From contig OY752152.1 of assembly GCA_963573315.1 (NCBI GenBank), positions 62,001 through 126,000 on the forward strand: DNA of 64,000 nucleotides, given 5' to 3'. The notes beneath the pieces are model-generated. The model was not told the origin of the DNA. It did not search any database and worked only from the letters and a program-made list of their open reading frames with translations. Below are positions 25,805 through 35,669 of the stretch, in pieces; position 1 is the first letter of the stretch, and each line of letters opens with the position of its first letter. This DNA is from Entomortierella parvispora (Eukaryota; Mortierellomycota; Mortierellomycetes; Mortierellales; Mortierellaceae). The position numbers and the translations under genes are program-made.

Positions 25805-28089
25805 CTACAGGCTAAGCATCTCCTTTGTCCGCTCGCGCATCAAGTTCTTCTGGATCTTTCCAGATGGCGTCGTAGGGAACTCGGAGGGTTGAACCACCAC
25901 AAGGTACCTGGGTACCTTGTAGTGAGCCAACTTACCCTTACAAAACTTTTGGACGTCCTCCAGTGTCACATTCTGGCCCTTCTTGGTTGAGACCCAGGCG
26001 CAGACTTGCTCACCATAGCGCTCATCAGGGACACCGATCACAGAGACGTTTTGAATCACGTCCAGTTCAAAGAGACAGTTCTCCACCTCGACTGGATGGA
26101 TCTTTTCTCCTCCTCGAATCACTGTTGTATACAGGAACCCCGCCCCATCAAATAAAGGAAATCAGTTAGCGGATGGTGGACAGGACTCAACGGCAACAAA
26201 GACCCGGCAAGCGCTTACCAATATCCTTGATGCGTCCATCAATTCTGCAGAATCCACGCTCGTCCAACACAGCAGTATCGCCTGTGTGCATCCAACGCTC
26301 GGAATCCACAACCTCGTCCGTCTGCTTCTTTGACTTCCAATAGCCGCCCTCCATGACCGCATAGCCACGGGTGCACAGCTCTCCTGAGGAGCCGATAGGC
26401 AAGATATCTCCCGTGACAGGATCAACGACCTTGGCTTCAATATGAGGCAGTACTCTTCCCACAGAGGCACAGCGGTCTTCCAGAGAATCCGTCGTAAGGG
26501 TCATGAAAGAAACGGGCGACGTCTCAGTCATACCATAGCAAATAGTCAGATCGTTGAGATTCATCTTGGACTGGACATTCTTCATCACTTCCACAGGGAC
26601 CGGTGATCCGGCTGCGATGCCTGTACGCAAAGTTGACAGATTGTACTGTTTAAAATTGGGATGGTTCATCTCTTCCAGAAGCATCGTTGGAACTCCATGC
26701 AAAGCCGTCGCGCCTTCTTCTGAAACGGCCTTCAACGTTGCCTCAGCGTCGAATCCTTGGGATGGGTAGATGATGGCTGTTCCGTGGGTCATTGCAGCCA
26801 AACTCGCCAGAACCAATCCGAAGCAGTGGAAGAGAGGCACAGGACAGCAAAGCTTGTCTTTTTCCGTCAACTTCATGTTGTCGCCAATGAAGATGCCATT
26901 GTTCAAGATGTTGCGGTGCGATAGCGAGACAGCTCTATAAGTGGTCAAAAGGAATGAGCGGCGAAAGAAATGGTGAGTCCTTTTGTCCACGGCATTTGAC
27001 TCTGTTGAACACGCCATGGGTAAATATATCCTTTTGGCCGTTACTTTGGAAGTCCGGTAGTGCCACTTGTGAACTGCAAGTTGATGATGTCGCGATTGTC
27101 AATGGTCGATCGTTCCTTGGACAACAGTTCCTCGACGCTTGCACTCGGGGACTTGATCAGCAAATCCTGGTAGGTCGTCAGTCCCTTCATCTTTGAGGTT
27201 TCTGGGACATTGGCGCCATTGTCGAAAACAACCACTTGACGTAAGGAAGGCAGGGCCTCTGTCGACAAGTTGTTGGGCGATTGAGAGGCAAGTTCTGGCA
27301 AAAGTTCCAGAAGCATTTGACTGTAGTTGGAGGTCTTGAGACTTGGTACCATCACCAGGGACTTGCAGTCGACAAGCGAAAGGGTTTGGACTAGCTCATG
27401 TTTGCGGTAACTGTCCAGTTTAGACAAAGATGAAAGGAAAAAGAAAGGGTCAACAATTGAGAGCAGTTACACTGCAGAAGCACAAAGAAAATTGACCAGA
27501 CTAATTTCAGGGGCGCTTGCAAAGTGAACTCACGCTGGATTGAGGGTGACAAGGATGATGCCGGACTTTGCTGTCGCGTATTGAAGTGTTGCCCAGGCGC
27601 TGTTGTTGGGCATCCACACGCTGATTTTCAAGAGCAAAAAAAGAAGCAGGTAGAGTGATGAGTCTTTGCTGGCATGATATTAGGATCTTGACACATGCAT
27701 GCAATGGGAACCAAGACTTACGCGAGGCGATCTCCCTTCCTCAGTCCAGACTCGTACAGTCCTCGGCAGAGATAGTCGACCTGGTCGCCAAATTCCCTAA
27801 AAGTCCAATGCAGATCCTGCTCGTGCTTTACGACAAGGCCGAGCCGATCGCCATAGCGTTCTACCTGTCTGTCCCAGAATGTGCCGATGGAATCCTCGCA
27901 GAGTGGTCGAACATTCTCGGTAGCGCCCTTCACATAGGAGAGTGGAAGCGCCTGTTCTTGGGTCAAGGAGAGGGCACGTCGCTGGAAGTGGCGAGCGGGA
28001 CTAGTCCGAAAGAGAGATGAGACGGGAGAGAATGTGGAAGAGGGGGCAGCGAATGGCCGGTGGCCAAGAACCCTTGATGCGCGCAACAT
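25805..28089 (-). CDS. Mitochondrial acyl-CoA synthetase (AMP-forming, ACSF2-like)
   Basis: Five exons, 28089-27722, 27620-27534, 27410-27045, 26934-26219 and 26121-25805, encode 617 aa. The N-terminal 40 residues (MLRASRVLGHRPFAAPSSTF onward, Arg/Ser-rich, no acids) look like a mitochondrial presequence. The adenylate-forming fold is complete: LQFTSGTTGLPKAVSLSHRN (P-loop, split by an intron after the Lys codon starts), CYGMTETSPVSF, GELCTRGYAVMEGGYW, MHTGDTAVLDERGFCRIDGR with the catalytic Asp and Arg, and TTPSGKIQKNLMRE with the C-terminal catalytic Lys. It activates a fatty or other carboxylic acid to acyl-CoA using ATP. Chain length is not readable from the sequence; similarity in layout to ACSF2-type enzymes suggests medium chain. 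The exon joins A|VWMPNNSAW and A|YRKHELV keep frame. Confidence 0.92.
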
Positions 28090-28477
28090 TCGATGGGGAT
28101 GGTGGAGTGAGAGGAGAGTGGAGAGGAGGGCAGGAGGTTGGAGCAAGAAAGCAAGAAGAAAGGGATAAAAAGAGAAAGTCGGCACCTCGGCTCGAGTTTG
28201 TCTTGCCCGTGTCGTACGCGGCGGATTGTCCGGCACAAACAACATCCATCCAATCCCACAGCTGAGGTAAACTGCTGGAGTGTGGGAAGATAGAGCTGGA
28301 TTTTTTAGGTTTCCTCTCCTCATTTTGCTCCATTCCTTTCTTCTCTGTGCTCTGCTCTGCCCGCTGCTGACTCGGCACTCTACCCTCGAAGGCACATTGC
28401 GTTGATTGTTGAGGACAAAAATACAGATTTATGATATTGAACTTGAGTATGTAAACGCATGTTGCCCCGCCACTATC
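28090..28477. other. Intergenic: acyl-CoA synthetase promoter, FEN1 3' end
   Basis: No gene. The plus strand is purine-rich between 28020 and 28170, so the synthetase 5' UTR is pyrimidine-rich on its own strand. An open frame runs upstream of the synthetase start without a better initiation codon in a targeting context. Confidence 0.5.
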
Positions 28478-30039
28478 TTACTTTCTTGGACGTCCGCGTC
28501 CAGCTGACTTGGCGGTGGGTTTCTTTCCTTTGGCGCCTGCAGGCGCCTCCTCCGCCTTACGCTTCAAACCAGAGCTTGGTGTCGTAGATGGCTTGACCGT
28601 AAAGAAACCATCCAGACGTCCTTGCGTTGCGGTCTTTAGGTTCTTCTCCAACCTCTCACATCCTTTCCGGACACGTTCTTCGCTGAATCCCTTGTCCCTG
28701 ACCAAGAACTCTACAAGACCTTCAACATCAGGAGCCTCCCACTTGATCTACAGTGAAGGATTAAAAAAAAATCAGCGGCGGCCAAAAGAGATGTATCGAT
28801 AAGCCTCACGGCAGGGGATATACCTCAATTGTGGCAGGATCTTTGACAAGGGGGTTCAAAAACAGCTCACGAGCTTCCTTATAAGGCCAATGTTCTGGAA
28901 TAGGGTATCGCTTAGTATCCAGGTTCTCCAGGATAGTCTCGATATTTTTATGCTCCTTGATCATTGCAATAGCGCGGGTTGGTCCAATATTCTTGATGGA
29001 ATCGCAGTAATCACATCCGAGGAGAATGCAAAGGTCGATAAACTACTCGTGATGTAAAAGTGACGCGGTTGTTAGGATCGGTCTTTTGATTAATGCCAAT
29101 CCACATACGCATCAATTGTTGGTACTAACCTCTGCCATTGAGAATCCAAGGCCAGCCAAACTCTTTTGAAGAGAAATCTCACTAATGGGCATCTTTTTGG
29201 CTTCACTGAACGTCAGGTGGCGGAGCAGGATGGGGGAGCCAAATGTGAGAGTATCCATATCCTCCGATCCCGCTGCATAGACCTTTCCAGACTTGGCTAG
29301 GGCAGCACACTGGGCTTCAGCCTCGCAAGGTGCCTAAGAAACCGAGTTTAGACAAGGTCAGTCCAGGTGAATAAAGTAGGATCCATGAACATTCAACGTT
29401 GAAGAATCCTCTATACCTCAACATATGGGATACCGAGAAGCTTCAGCAGTTTCTTGCACTCTGCATTATGCTCAGGAGTAACCTTGACTGTCCGCCTGTT
29501 AAATTTGTCAATGGCTTCCTGGTCGCCAATTTCCTCTGCCTCCTCTTTACTTGCGTTTGCTTCCTTCCGCTTCTGCGTACGCTTGGCAAGCTAAATTTAG
29601 GTAGAAATTACGTGTTAGGTGCAAAGATCCATTTGAAATGCTAGCGCCATATCCACCTTCTTACCTCCCCAGACTTCAGTGTAGGTGGCTTTCCATCAAA
29701 CACGTAGACGGGCTTGATACCGTTGTCAACCATGCGCAATGTACGGTAGAACATTCCCATCAAATGACTATGAGATATCGGAAAACACGAAGTTAATGAT
29801 CGGCTGTTTACCAAGACTCAAAGGCTGCGCCTCAGCCCTTTCCATCTGTACCTTGTAGTCTCTCCATTCTCATTTTGCAACAGCTGTCCATCTTGCTGTC
29901 TGACTGCAATCATGAACTGGTAGATGGACATGGAGGCATCGATGGCGACCTTGCGTCCAAAGTAGTTTTTGATGTCGTCTTCCTTGATGGCCTCCTTGGC
30001 ATTGTCGCCGATGACCTTTGACAGACCGTGAATTCCCAT
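28478..30039 (-). CDS. FEN1: Flap endonuclease 1 (FEN1/Rad27)
   Basis: Six exons, 30039-29852, 29767-29665, 29590-29417, 29333-29130, 29042-28824 and 28747-28478, encode 385 aa, the usual length. It is the structure-specific nuclease that removes 5' flaps in Okazaki-fragment maturation and base-excision repair. The start [14 protein letters not shown] is the free N-terminal Met-Gly that packs in the active site. The N domain holds [19 protein letters not shown] and [13 protein letters not shown] (across intron 1), [13 protein letters not shown], and the I domain holds [12 protein letters not shown] and [13 protein letters not shown] with metal-binding acids. [20 protein letters not shown] supplies more metal ligands and the helix-hairpin-helix. 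QGRLDGFF near the C terminus is the PCNA-binding PIP box, followed by a basic tail. It is divergent from QCR7. Confidence 0.97.
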
Positions 30040-30450
30040 GACGATAGATCCTTTTTTTTCCGTTGAGGGGAGGGTGTTGTCTGTTCCTTGGAGTGAGGAG
30101 CAAGCGAGGAAACAACAGAAGTCGCGCGTTTATTTTTGGTGGCAAACATGTTCATCCAACTCAAAAGAGTGCAAGTCACGCAAGCACGTGCGGTGGCTTG
30201 TGCTTGCTCGGAGAGTGGACACGCATCAAACGCCCCTTAATCGGAGTTGCCCCTGTGTGTGTACTCCGCTGCCCTTCCGGCGGGCGTGTCCGAACACCAG
30301 CCAAAAGCGACAGGCCGGCAGTGCAGCAGATTGATCACGGCCGGAATTTTTGATTGGGATCATTGCCCATCGCATCATCGCCGCATTCGGATTTCTCCTC
30401 TTCTCTTCTTCCTCCCCACTCTCTCCCCTCCCTCCATCACCCCCATCACA
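30040..30450. promoter_or_regulatory. Shared divergent promoter of FEN1 and QCR7
   Basis: A 411-bp region separates the two start codons. The last 60 bases before QCR7 are CT-rich (CTCTCCCCTCCCTCC), a typical fungal initiation region. No TATA box is obvious for either gene. Confidence 0.45.
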
Positions 30451-31296
30451 ATGTCCGGTATCACTCTTGTCAACCAGGTCAAGGCCTCGAAGTTCCTCTC
30501 TGGCGTTCTCCAGCCCGTCGCCAACGCCTTCGTCAACGCCGCTGGCTACCGCAAGCTCGGTGCGTGTCCCCTTCATGTCTCCTCCCCCCTCTCTCGGATC
30601 AAACCTCAACTCTTCCTGGACTAGGAGGCGAACGAATGGACCCCCACTCTTCATTGCCGATGACTTTCAAACTCGTCATCTCTACCTTTTGACTATCCGT
30701 AGATGTGTTCTCTCTCAATCATTGAGCTCGTCTCTGATCGACGATCTGCCGGTCAACACTATCACGTTGTGGCAGACTTGTTTGCAACAGATCATGGGAC
30801 ATCATTGGAAACAACCGCGCCAACGGCTACAACAATTCAATTCATGGACTAAGATTTCATCGTCGTCCTCAGCACTCTGGCTCTGCCTGACTAAGCTCCT
30901 TTCTTTCGACAATCAATCTTCCCAGCCAACAAAGCGCGACATTATTCATCTATTCTTCACCTAGTACTTTCCGTCCCCCTGTTGAAAAGTCGTAACGTCC
31001 TAACGTACTCTATCTTTTGTTTTACCCACTTAGGTTTGCGTTACGATGATGTTCTCCGTGAGGAGACCGATATCATCCGCGAGGCTGTCAACCGTCTTCC
31101 CGAGAACGAGGGATACGAGCGCGTGTTCCGCATGAAGACCGCCTTCCAGTACTCTCTTTCTCACACCATTGCCGATAAGGAGAAGACTCTCAAGGCTGAG
31201 GACGACATCAGATACCTGACCCCCGTCATTGATGAGGTCGCTGCCGAGTTTGCCGAAAGGGAGGACTTCAACAACATCAAGTCCTTCTCCAAGTAA
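30451..31296 (+). CDS. QCR7: Cytochrome bc1 complex subunit 7
   Basis: Exon 1 is 30451-30559 and exon 2 is 31034-31296, with one 474-nt intron; the product is 123 aa, the standard size. It is a small non-catalytic matrix-side subunit of respiratory complex III that helps assemble cytochrome b. The exon join gives NAAGYRKLGLRYDDVLREE, the conserved core of the family, followed by REAVNRLPENEGYERVFRMK and the C-terminal segment ending DEVAAEFAEREDFNNIKSFS. No cleavable presequence is expected. The intron interrupts after only 36 codons and is far longer than the typical intron here, as in ATP2. AATAAA at 31464-31469 is a possible polyadenylation signal. Confidence 0.95.
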
Positions 31297-31711
31297 ATCA
31301 TTTACAACAGCAGGATTTCAGTACTCGTTTTCCTCTCAATGGCCCACACATACAGCGGGAGGATCTCAAACACAGTGCAGGTGAATCTCGAAATGAACTC
31401 GCGATACAATTAGAAAGGGGAACAACCCCAACCATGAAAAAAAACAACTGCGGGTTCTCCGCTAATAAACCCACAATATCAATGAGATAGAATGGATGGA
31501 TATTTGATGGAGCTTTGGAAAGCAAGGGTATGTGCAAAAAGAATGTATGGAAGGCAGGGGTGTTTGCAAAAAGAATAATGTGCTGCTTGCCCTGGATAAA
31601 CAGCTGGAGCTGTGTTTCTGGGGGCCAGGATTTTTACTTTTTTTTGTCCAGTCCCGTCCTGTTACCTCCGAATCTTCCACTCTTTCTTGAAGTCCATTAC
31701 ATTCTCCAGAA
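31297..31711. other. Intergenic: QCR7 3' UTR and Nudix gene promoter
   Basis: No gene seen. It contains the candidate QCR7 polyadenylation signal at 31464-31469 and a pyrimidine-rich stretch at about 31625-31710 ahead of the next start codon. Confidence 0.5.
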
Positions 31712-32672
31712 ATGGACCTGTTTCGCATTACCTCCAAAAAAGTCCTGACGCTTGTCTGTGTCGTGGACAAGCAGAATCAAAAAGTAATTGCAATGTTCAG
31801 TAGTTGATCATTTGAATGATGATCAAATGATTCCACAGTAAAACTGACAACCCTATTTGTTCCTGAAAATACCGAAATCAGATCCTCCTAGGCTACAAGA
31901 AGCGAGGATTTGGAGCTCACCTGTGGAATGGGTAAGAACAAAGGAGCGCCTAGCATAACATGTATCTAAGATATGAAAATAGGCATTGACCAAGGGATCT
32001 TGACATTAAAAGATTCGGTGGTAAAGTCGAACCTGGCGAGACCCCAAAGCAAGGTGCCCATAGAGAGCTGGAAGAGGAAGCTGGAATCACAGTTCAGGAT
32101 GAGAAAATGAGAAAAGTTGGTTTGCTCCTCTTTGTATTCGAGGGAGACTCCGTGGGCCTTGAGACTCATGTCTATTCTGCGAACGAGTATGAGGGAGAGA
32201 TCACAGAGTAAGCCGCTTTTTTTTTCTGCCCTAGACTTGTACATGCTTGATGCCCATTAGAAAAGACTCTTAACGCACTCTTTCTCTTTGAAACTCAAGG
32301 TGCGATGAGATGCGGCCCCAGTGGTTCGACTTTGCTGACATTCCCTATGATCAGATGTGGGAAGATGATCGACTCTGGCTCCCAATGATCCTCCAGGGCC
32401 AGGAGCCATTCTTCGGCAAGGTTTACCTCAAGCGCAAGCCCATCTCTGACGACGAGGACAAGCAGGAACAGGTCCCTTTGCCCGTCTCCAGCACGGCCGC
32501 AGAGGCAGCAAGTGCAGCCGCCAACCACTCGACAACCATGACCCAAACCGTCTTCACGAAAGTGCAGCCCAAGAGCGGTCCGTTTGCCATGTTCAAGCAT
32601 TCCTTCGAACACAGCCTCAAGGCCGCGCCACGGGAGGTTGGTCTCGATGGCAGCATCGCGTCGTTTGACTGA
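31712..32672 (+). CDS. Nudix hydrolase, 8-oxo-dGTP diphosphatase (MTH1/NUDT1-like)
   Basis: The gene was reassembled from four exons: 31712-31783, 31882-31931 (50 nt), 32013-32207 and 32300-32672, giving 229 aa. Exon 1 reads MDLFRITSKKVLTLVCVVDK. Exons 2 and 3 join as ILLGYKKRGFGAHLWNGFGG, the MTH1 substrate-pocket block (human MTH1 has the same arrangement, with the Asn after Trp). The Nudix box follows: G-x5-E-x7-RELEEEAGI. Exon 4 gives CDEMRPQWFDFADIPYDQMW and DDRLWLPMILQGQEPFFGKV, with the Asp/Trp residues that recognise the oxidised base. The family hydrolyses 8-oxo-dGTP and related oxidised purine nucleotides to keep them out of DNA. The C-terminal 70 or so residues (Ala/Ser-rich, ending GSIASFD) extend beyond the usual 156-residue enzyme. 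AATAAA occurs at 32723. Confidence 0.92.
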
Positions 32673-33037
32673 TAGAGCATGGGACCTTTGACTGATACAC
32701 ACACACACGCAGTTGGTCAACTAATAAAAGTGGGTGTCGTCCATTCCCATTCCCACTCTCTTTTTCTTTCCCCCACCTCCACTTTGTCATTGCCATTCCG
32801 GCATGCCCATCCGTACATTCCTTTTTTCTAGTCTCTGCATCTTGCCAGCAACAGGCTCCCTTTGTGGCACCACCCCACTTTGCACATAAACAACCTTCCC
32901 TCGCTTCTCGCCTGCACGCTGCGTTGCAACGAACTCGCTGCAGCCCCCTTTTTTCTGAACAGCTTCGCCCGACCCAACGTTCCATCATTTCGTCTATTTT
33001 CAGGCGAGCCTCTGATTCATTTTTCGGATTGAGGGGC
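32673..33037. other. Intergenic: Nudix 3' end and CorA-family promoter
   Basis: No separate gene. It holds the AATAAA at 32723, an AC repeat at 32698-32709, and a CT-rich stretch around 32750-32830. An open frame continues upstream of the CorA start, but without an ATG. TCTATTTTCAG near 33003 could close a 5'-UTR intron. Confidence 0.5.
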
Positions 33038-35224
33038 ATGAGTAACTCGTACTCAAACATCCACGACGACGGTCTCCAACAGGAGGATCGCACCGAAATT
33101 GAGCCAGACGGGGAGGTGCCCACCTTTCACGACTTTCTACAAAACGAGACGCCTAATGGCTCCAACATCACGTTCAGTCAAAGTGCTGACGAGTCTGTTG
33201 CTCCTGATCAAGTTTGCAGAAACTCCTTCCCCTCTACAAAGCCAGTTTCCTCGACTACTTCAGAGATGGGACGGGCCAAGGCCGTGCCGGACAGTTTGAG
33301 TCGGTTCAGGAAAGCCGCCCATAAGACTATAGCTGCGAGGCGCTTTTCTAGCAAGTTTATTTCGCCATGACTTTTCTGGGTTCTCTCGGCTTGTTTGCAC
33401 ACACGATGTCTAACTTGAACCTTCTTGTCCTTTGGTACAAACAGCATATGCAATTCAAGGTCAAGGAGTGGATGCTTCGGACATGAACAGCGTCTTCAGC
33501 TGTATTGAGGTACAACAGTTGACAGTGACCGTTAGTATGTGAGCTCACTGTCATGAGGACGTGTAAAGTAACCTTGTGCTCGCTTGCAGAATACCGTAGA
33601 TGTCACAGTCATGGACATGAACCAAAGTCGGTACAGTAAACGACAAGGCATGAACAACAGCGAGTTTTTGACCTGGCTCCAAACGCCGGTATGATGGACC
33701 TTTGAGAACGCGAGTAAAAAGAGCCCTGCTGGATACAACCCAACTAACAGAAATCGATGTTTCTTTCGGAAATAGCGTCCCGAATGGTCAACAGTGCGGT
33801 GGATCAACATCAATGGCATGAGCTGGGATGTGATCAAGGCAATTGCGATCAAATACGGTAAGCACAAACACAAAGAGCCCATGCACCTCTGTCCCAGGCA
33901 TCACTGGTTCTAAGGCTCATGATATGTCTACTAGATCTTCATAATTTGGCGGTTGAGGATTTGCTTCATATCCCTCAACGAACCAAAGTCGACATATATC
34001 CGAACCAATGCTATGTCGCATGCAACCTCCTCACACTTACAGAGGCACTGGAGAATGGAGAGACGCGGCAGGTAGATCCACTTATAAATCCTCATGGAAT
34101 TGAGCCGTCGGTCATCAACCAACGCCTGTCACTTGAGAAATTGGACCACTACAAGTACCAATACCCCTTGAACGGGTCTATGGACAAGCTGAAAGTGTTA
34201 ATGGAACAGGTCACCATGTTTCTTTTGTCGGACGGCACGCTGATCACTCTCTTCCAAGTCTCGGGAGAATCGGTAGTAGAGCCCATTGTGGAGAGGCTCT
34301 CAAAGAACTACTCTCTCGTCAGAAAGCACAACGACGCCAGTTTTTTACTTCAATCAGTCATGGATGGAATTGTAGACCATGCAATCCCGATCACGGACGC
34401 GTACCGGCAGACTTTGAACGAGCTCGAAGTTCACGTAATCGCTTTGCCCAAGATGAAGTTTACTAGGCAGCTGCATTCCATGACAGCACAGTTGGCTCTA
34501 CTGAAGAGGACACTCGCACCAACTCAGGCTTTAGCTCACGCGTTGAGAGGGGATGACGAACGCAGTCCGCTTTCTAGTCTCTCGCGGACTTATATGGGCG
34601 ATGTTATCGACCATTGCAATACCATGGTTGAGGACATAGACTCGATGCTGTCACTCTGTGAAAAGTTGATCAATATGGTATGATGGCACTCACAACTTTT
34701 GACATGTTCAACATCCTTATTATTTTGTGTGCAAACTAACTCCTTGGATACCGGTGAACGAGTAGATCTTCAATCTCATTGCTTATGATACCAACGAATC
34801 TATGAGGCGACTCGCGCTGGTGTCAATCATCTTCCTCCCAATCACGTTTATCGCTGGAGGTAAGAAGATGCGTGATTAATCTGCACATTTACGACAGGAT
34901 ATTGACTTTGAGTTGCATCCGAATAGTCTATGGAACAAACTTCATAAATTTTCCAGAGCTCGAACACGGTATCGGCTACTTTTGGCTGATCTGTGCGATT
35001 GTCACAGTTATATTGGTGAGTAGTAAATACACTGACCATAGTTGGGTTTTTGGACTTCATCTTCTAACTACACGTGCCCTTCCTCAAACTGTCAGCTTCT
35101 CTTGTTCGGTGCCGAATACCTCAACACGCAACACCAAGCATACAAGAAAGAACTGGAACTTAAGCGTCGGGACGTTGATTTTGATAGTCTCAAGCCACGC
35201 AGCCGCAACTGGAAGTGCTGGTAG
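33038..35224 (+). CDS. CorA-family divalent-cation (Mg2+) transporter with GTN in place of GMN
   Basis: Eight exons: 33038-33350, 33445-33509, 33590-33688, 33776-33857, 33935-34677, 34766-34859, 34927-35015 and 35096-35224; 537 aa. The N terminus is Ser/Asn-rich and disordered. The cytosolic CorA domain starts at VRWININGMSWDVIKAIAIK and DLHNLAVEDLLHIPQRTKVD, typical of the family, with the long stalk helix ending in MVEDIDSMLSLCEKLINM. Two C-terminal membrane helices follow: RRLALVSIIFLPITFIAG and IGYFWLICAIVTVILLLLFG. The loop that normally reads Y/F-G-M-N here reads VYGTNFINFPE. Exon 1 appears to end with a GC donor (TCTA|GCAAGT), the choice that best keeps frame; GTTTGA at 33294 is an alternative. 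The family moves Mg2+ (some members Zn2+, Co2+) as a pentamer; membrane location is not shown. Confidence 0.85.
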
Positions 35225-35669
35225 TTAAGATCACCTAAAAATCAACTCCATAAAATGCCCATTTTCTACACCTGTCTATTACTTGCAGTGCACCCACGAT
35301 TAAGCACACCGTGCCGCGAGGACAATGCCCTCTCAGCCAAAGGCGAAGTCAGGCTGCAATTGATCAATTGTTTGATGTGGTCTGGCCAACCCGAGGCTCT
35401 GTGGATTTCTGGATTTTGGCAAATTTCGATTGCTTCGCCCTCACAATGTGCTCTTTTGGCTGCTTTGCCTCCTCCTGTGTATTTTTAAGCTTGGTGCACA
35501 CCTTTGTTCAGCTTTACTCCTTATCCCGTCTCTCCATCTTTTTCCTCAACACCGCTGCCATCTCAACCCCCATTCCTTCTCTCTCAAAATCAATCTTTCC
35601 CCTCTCTATGCTCTCTTTCCTCTTCTTTCATAATCCACTCAACCTACACAACTTGCTTATACTCAACCA
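35225..35669. other. Intergenic: CorA 3' end and ion-channel promoter
   Basis: No gene seen. The last 160 bases before the channel start are strongly CT-rich (about 35515-35660), consistent with a fungal core promoter and 5' UTR. Short ORFs in the tract are Leu/Ser/Pro translations of that composition. Confidence 0.5.

Noticed and set aside
25250-25990. 246-codon plus-strand ORF overlapping the acyl-CoA synthetase 3' end
   Set aside because: No recognisable domain, odd composition, and it overlaps a conserved coding exon on the other strand. No promoter-like tract precedes it.
30560-31033. Open frame inside the QCR7 intron
   Set aside because: The exon join across it restores the conserved QCR7 sequence exactly, and the intron ORF resembles nothing and crosses the acceptor out of frame.
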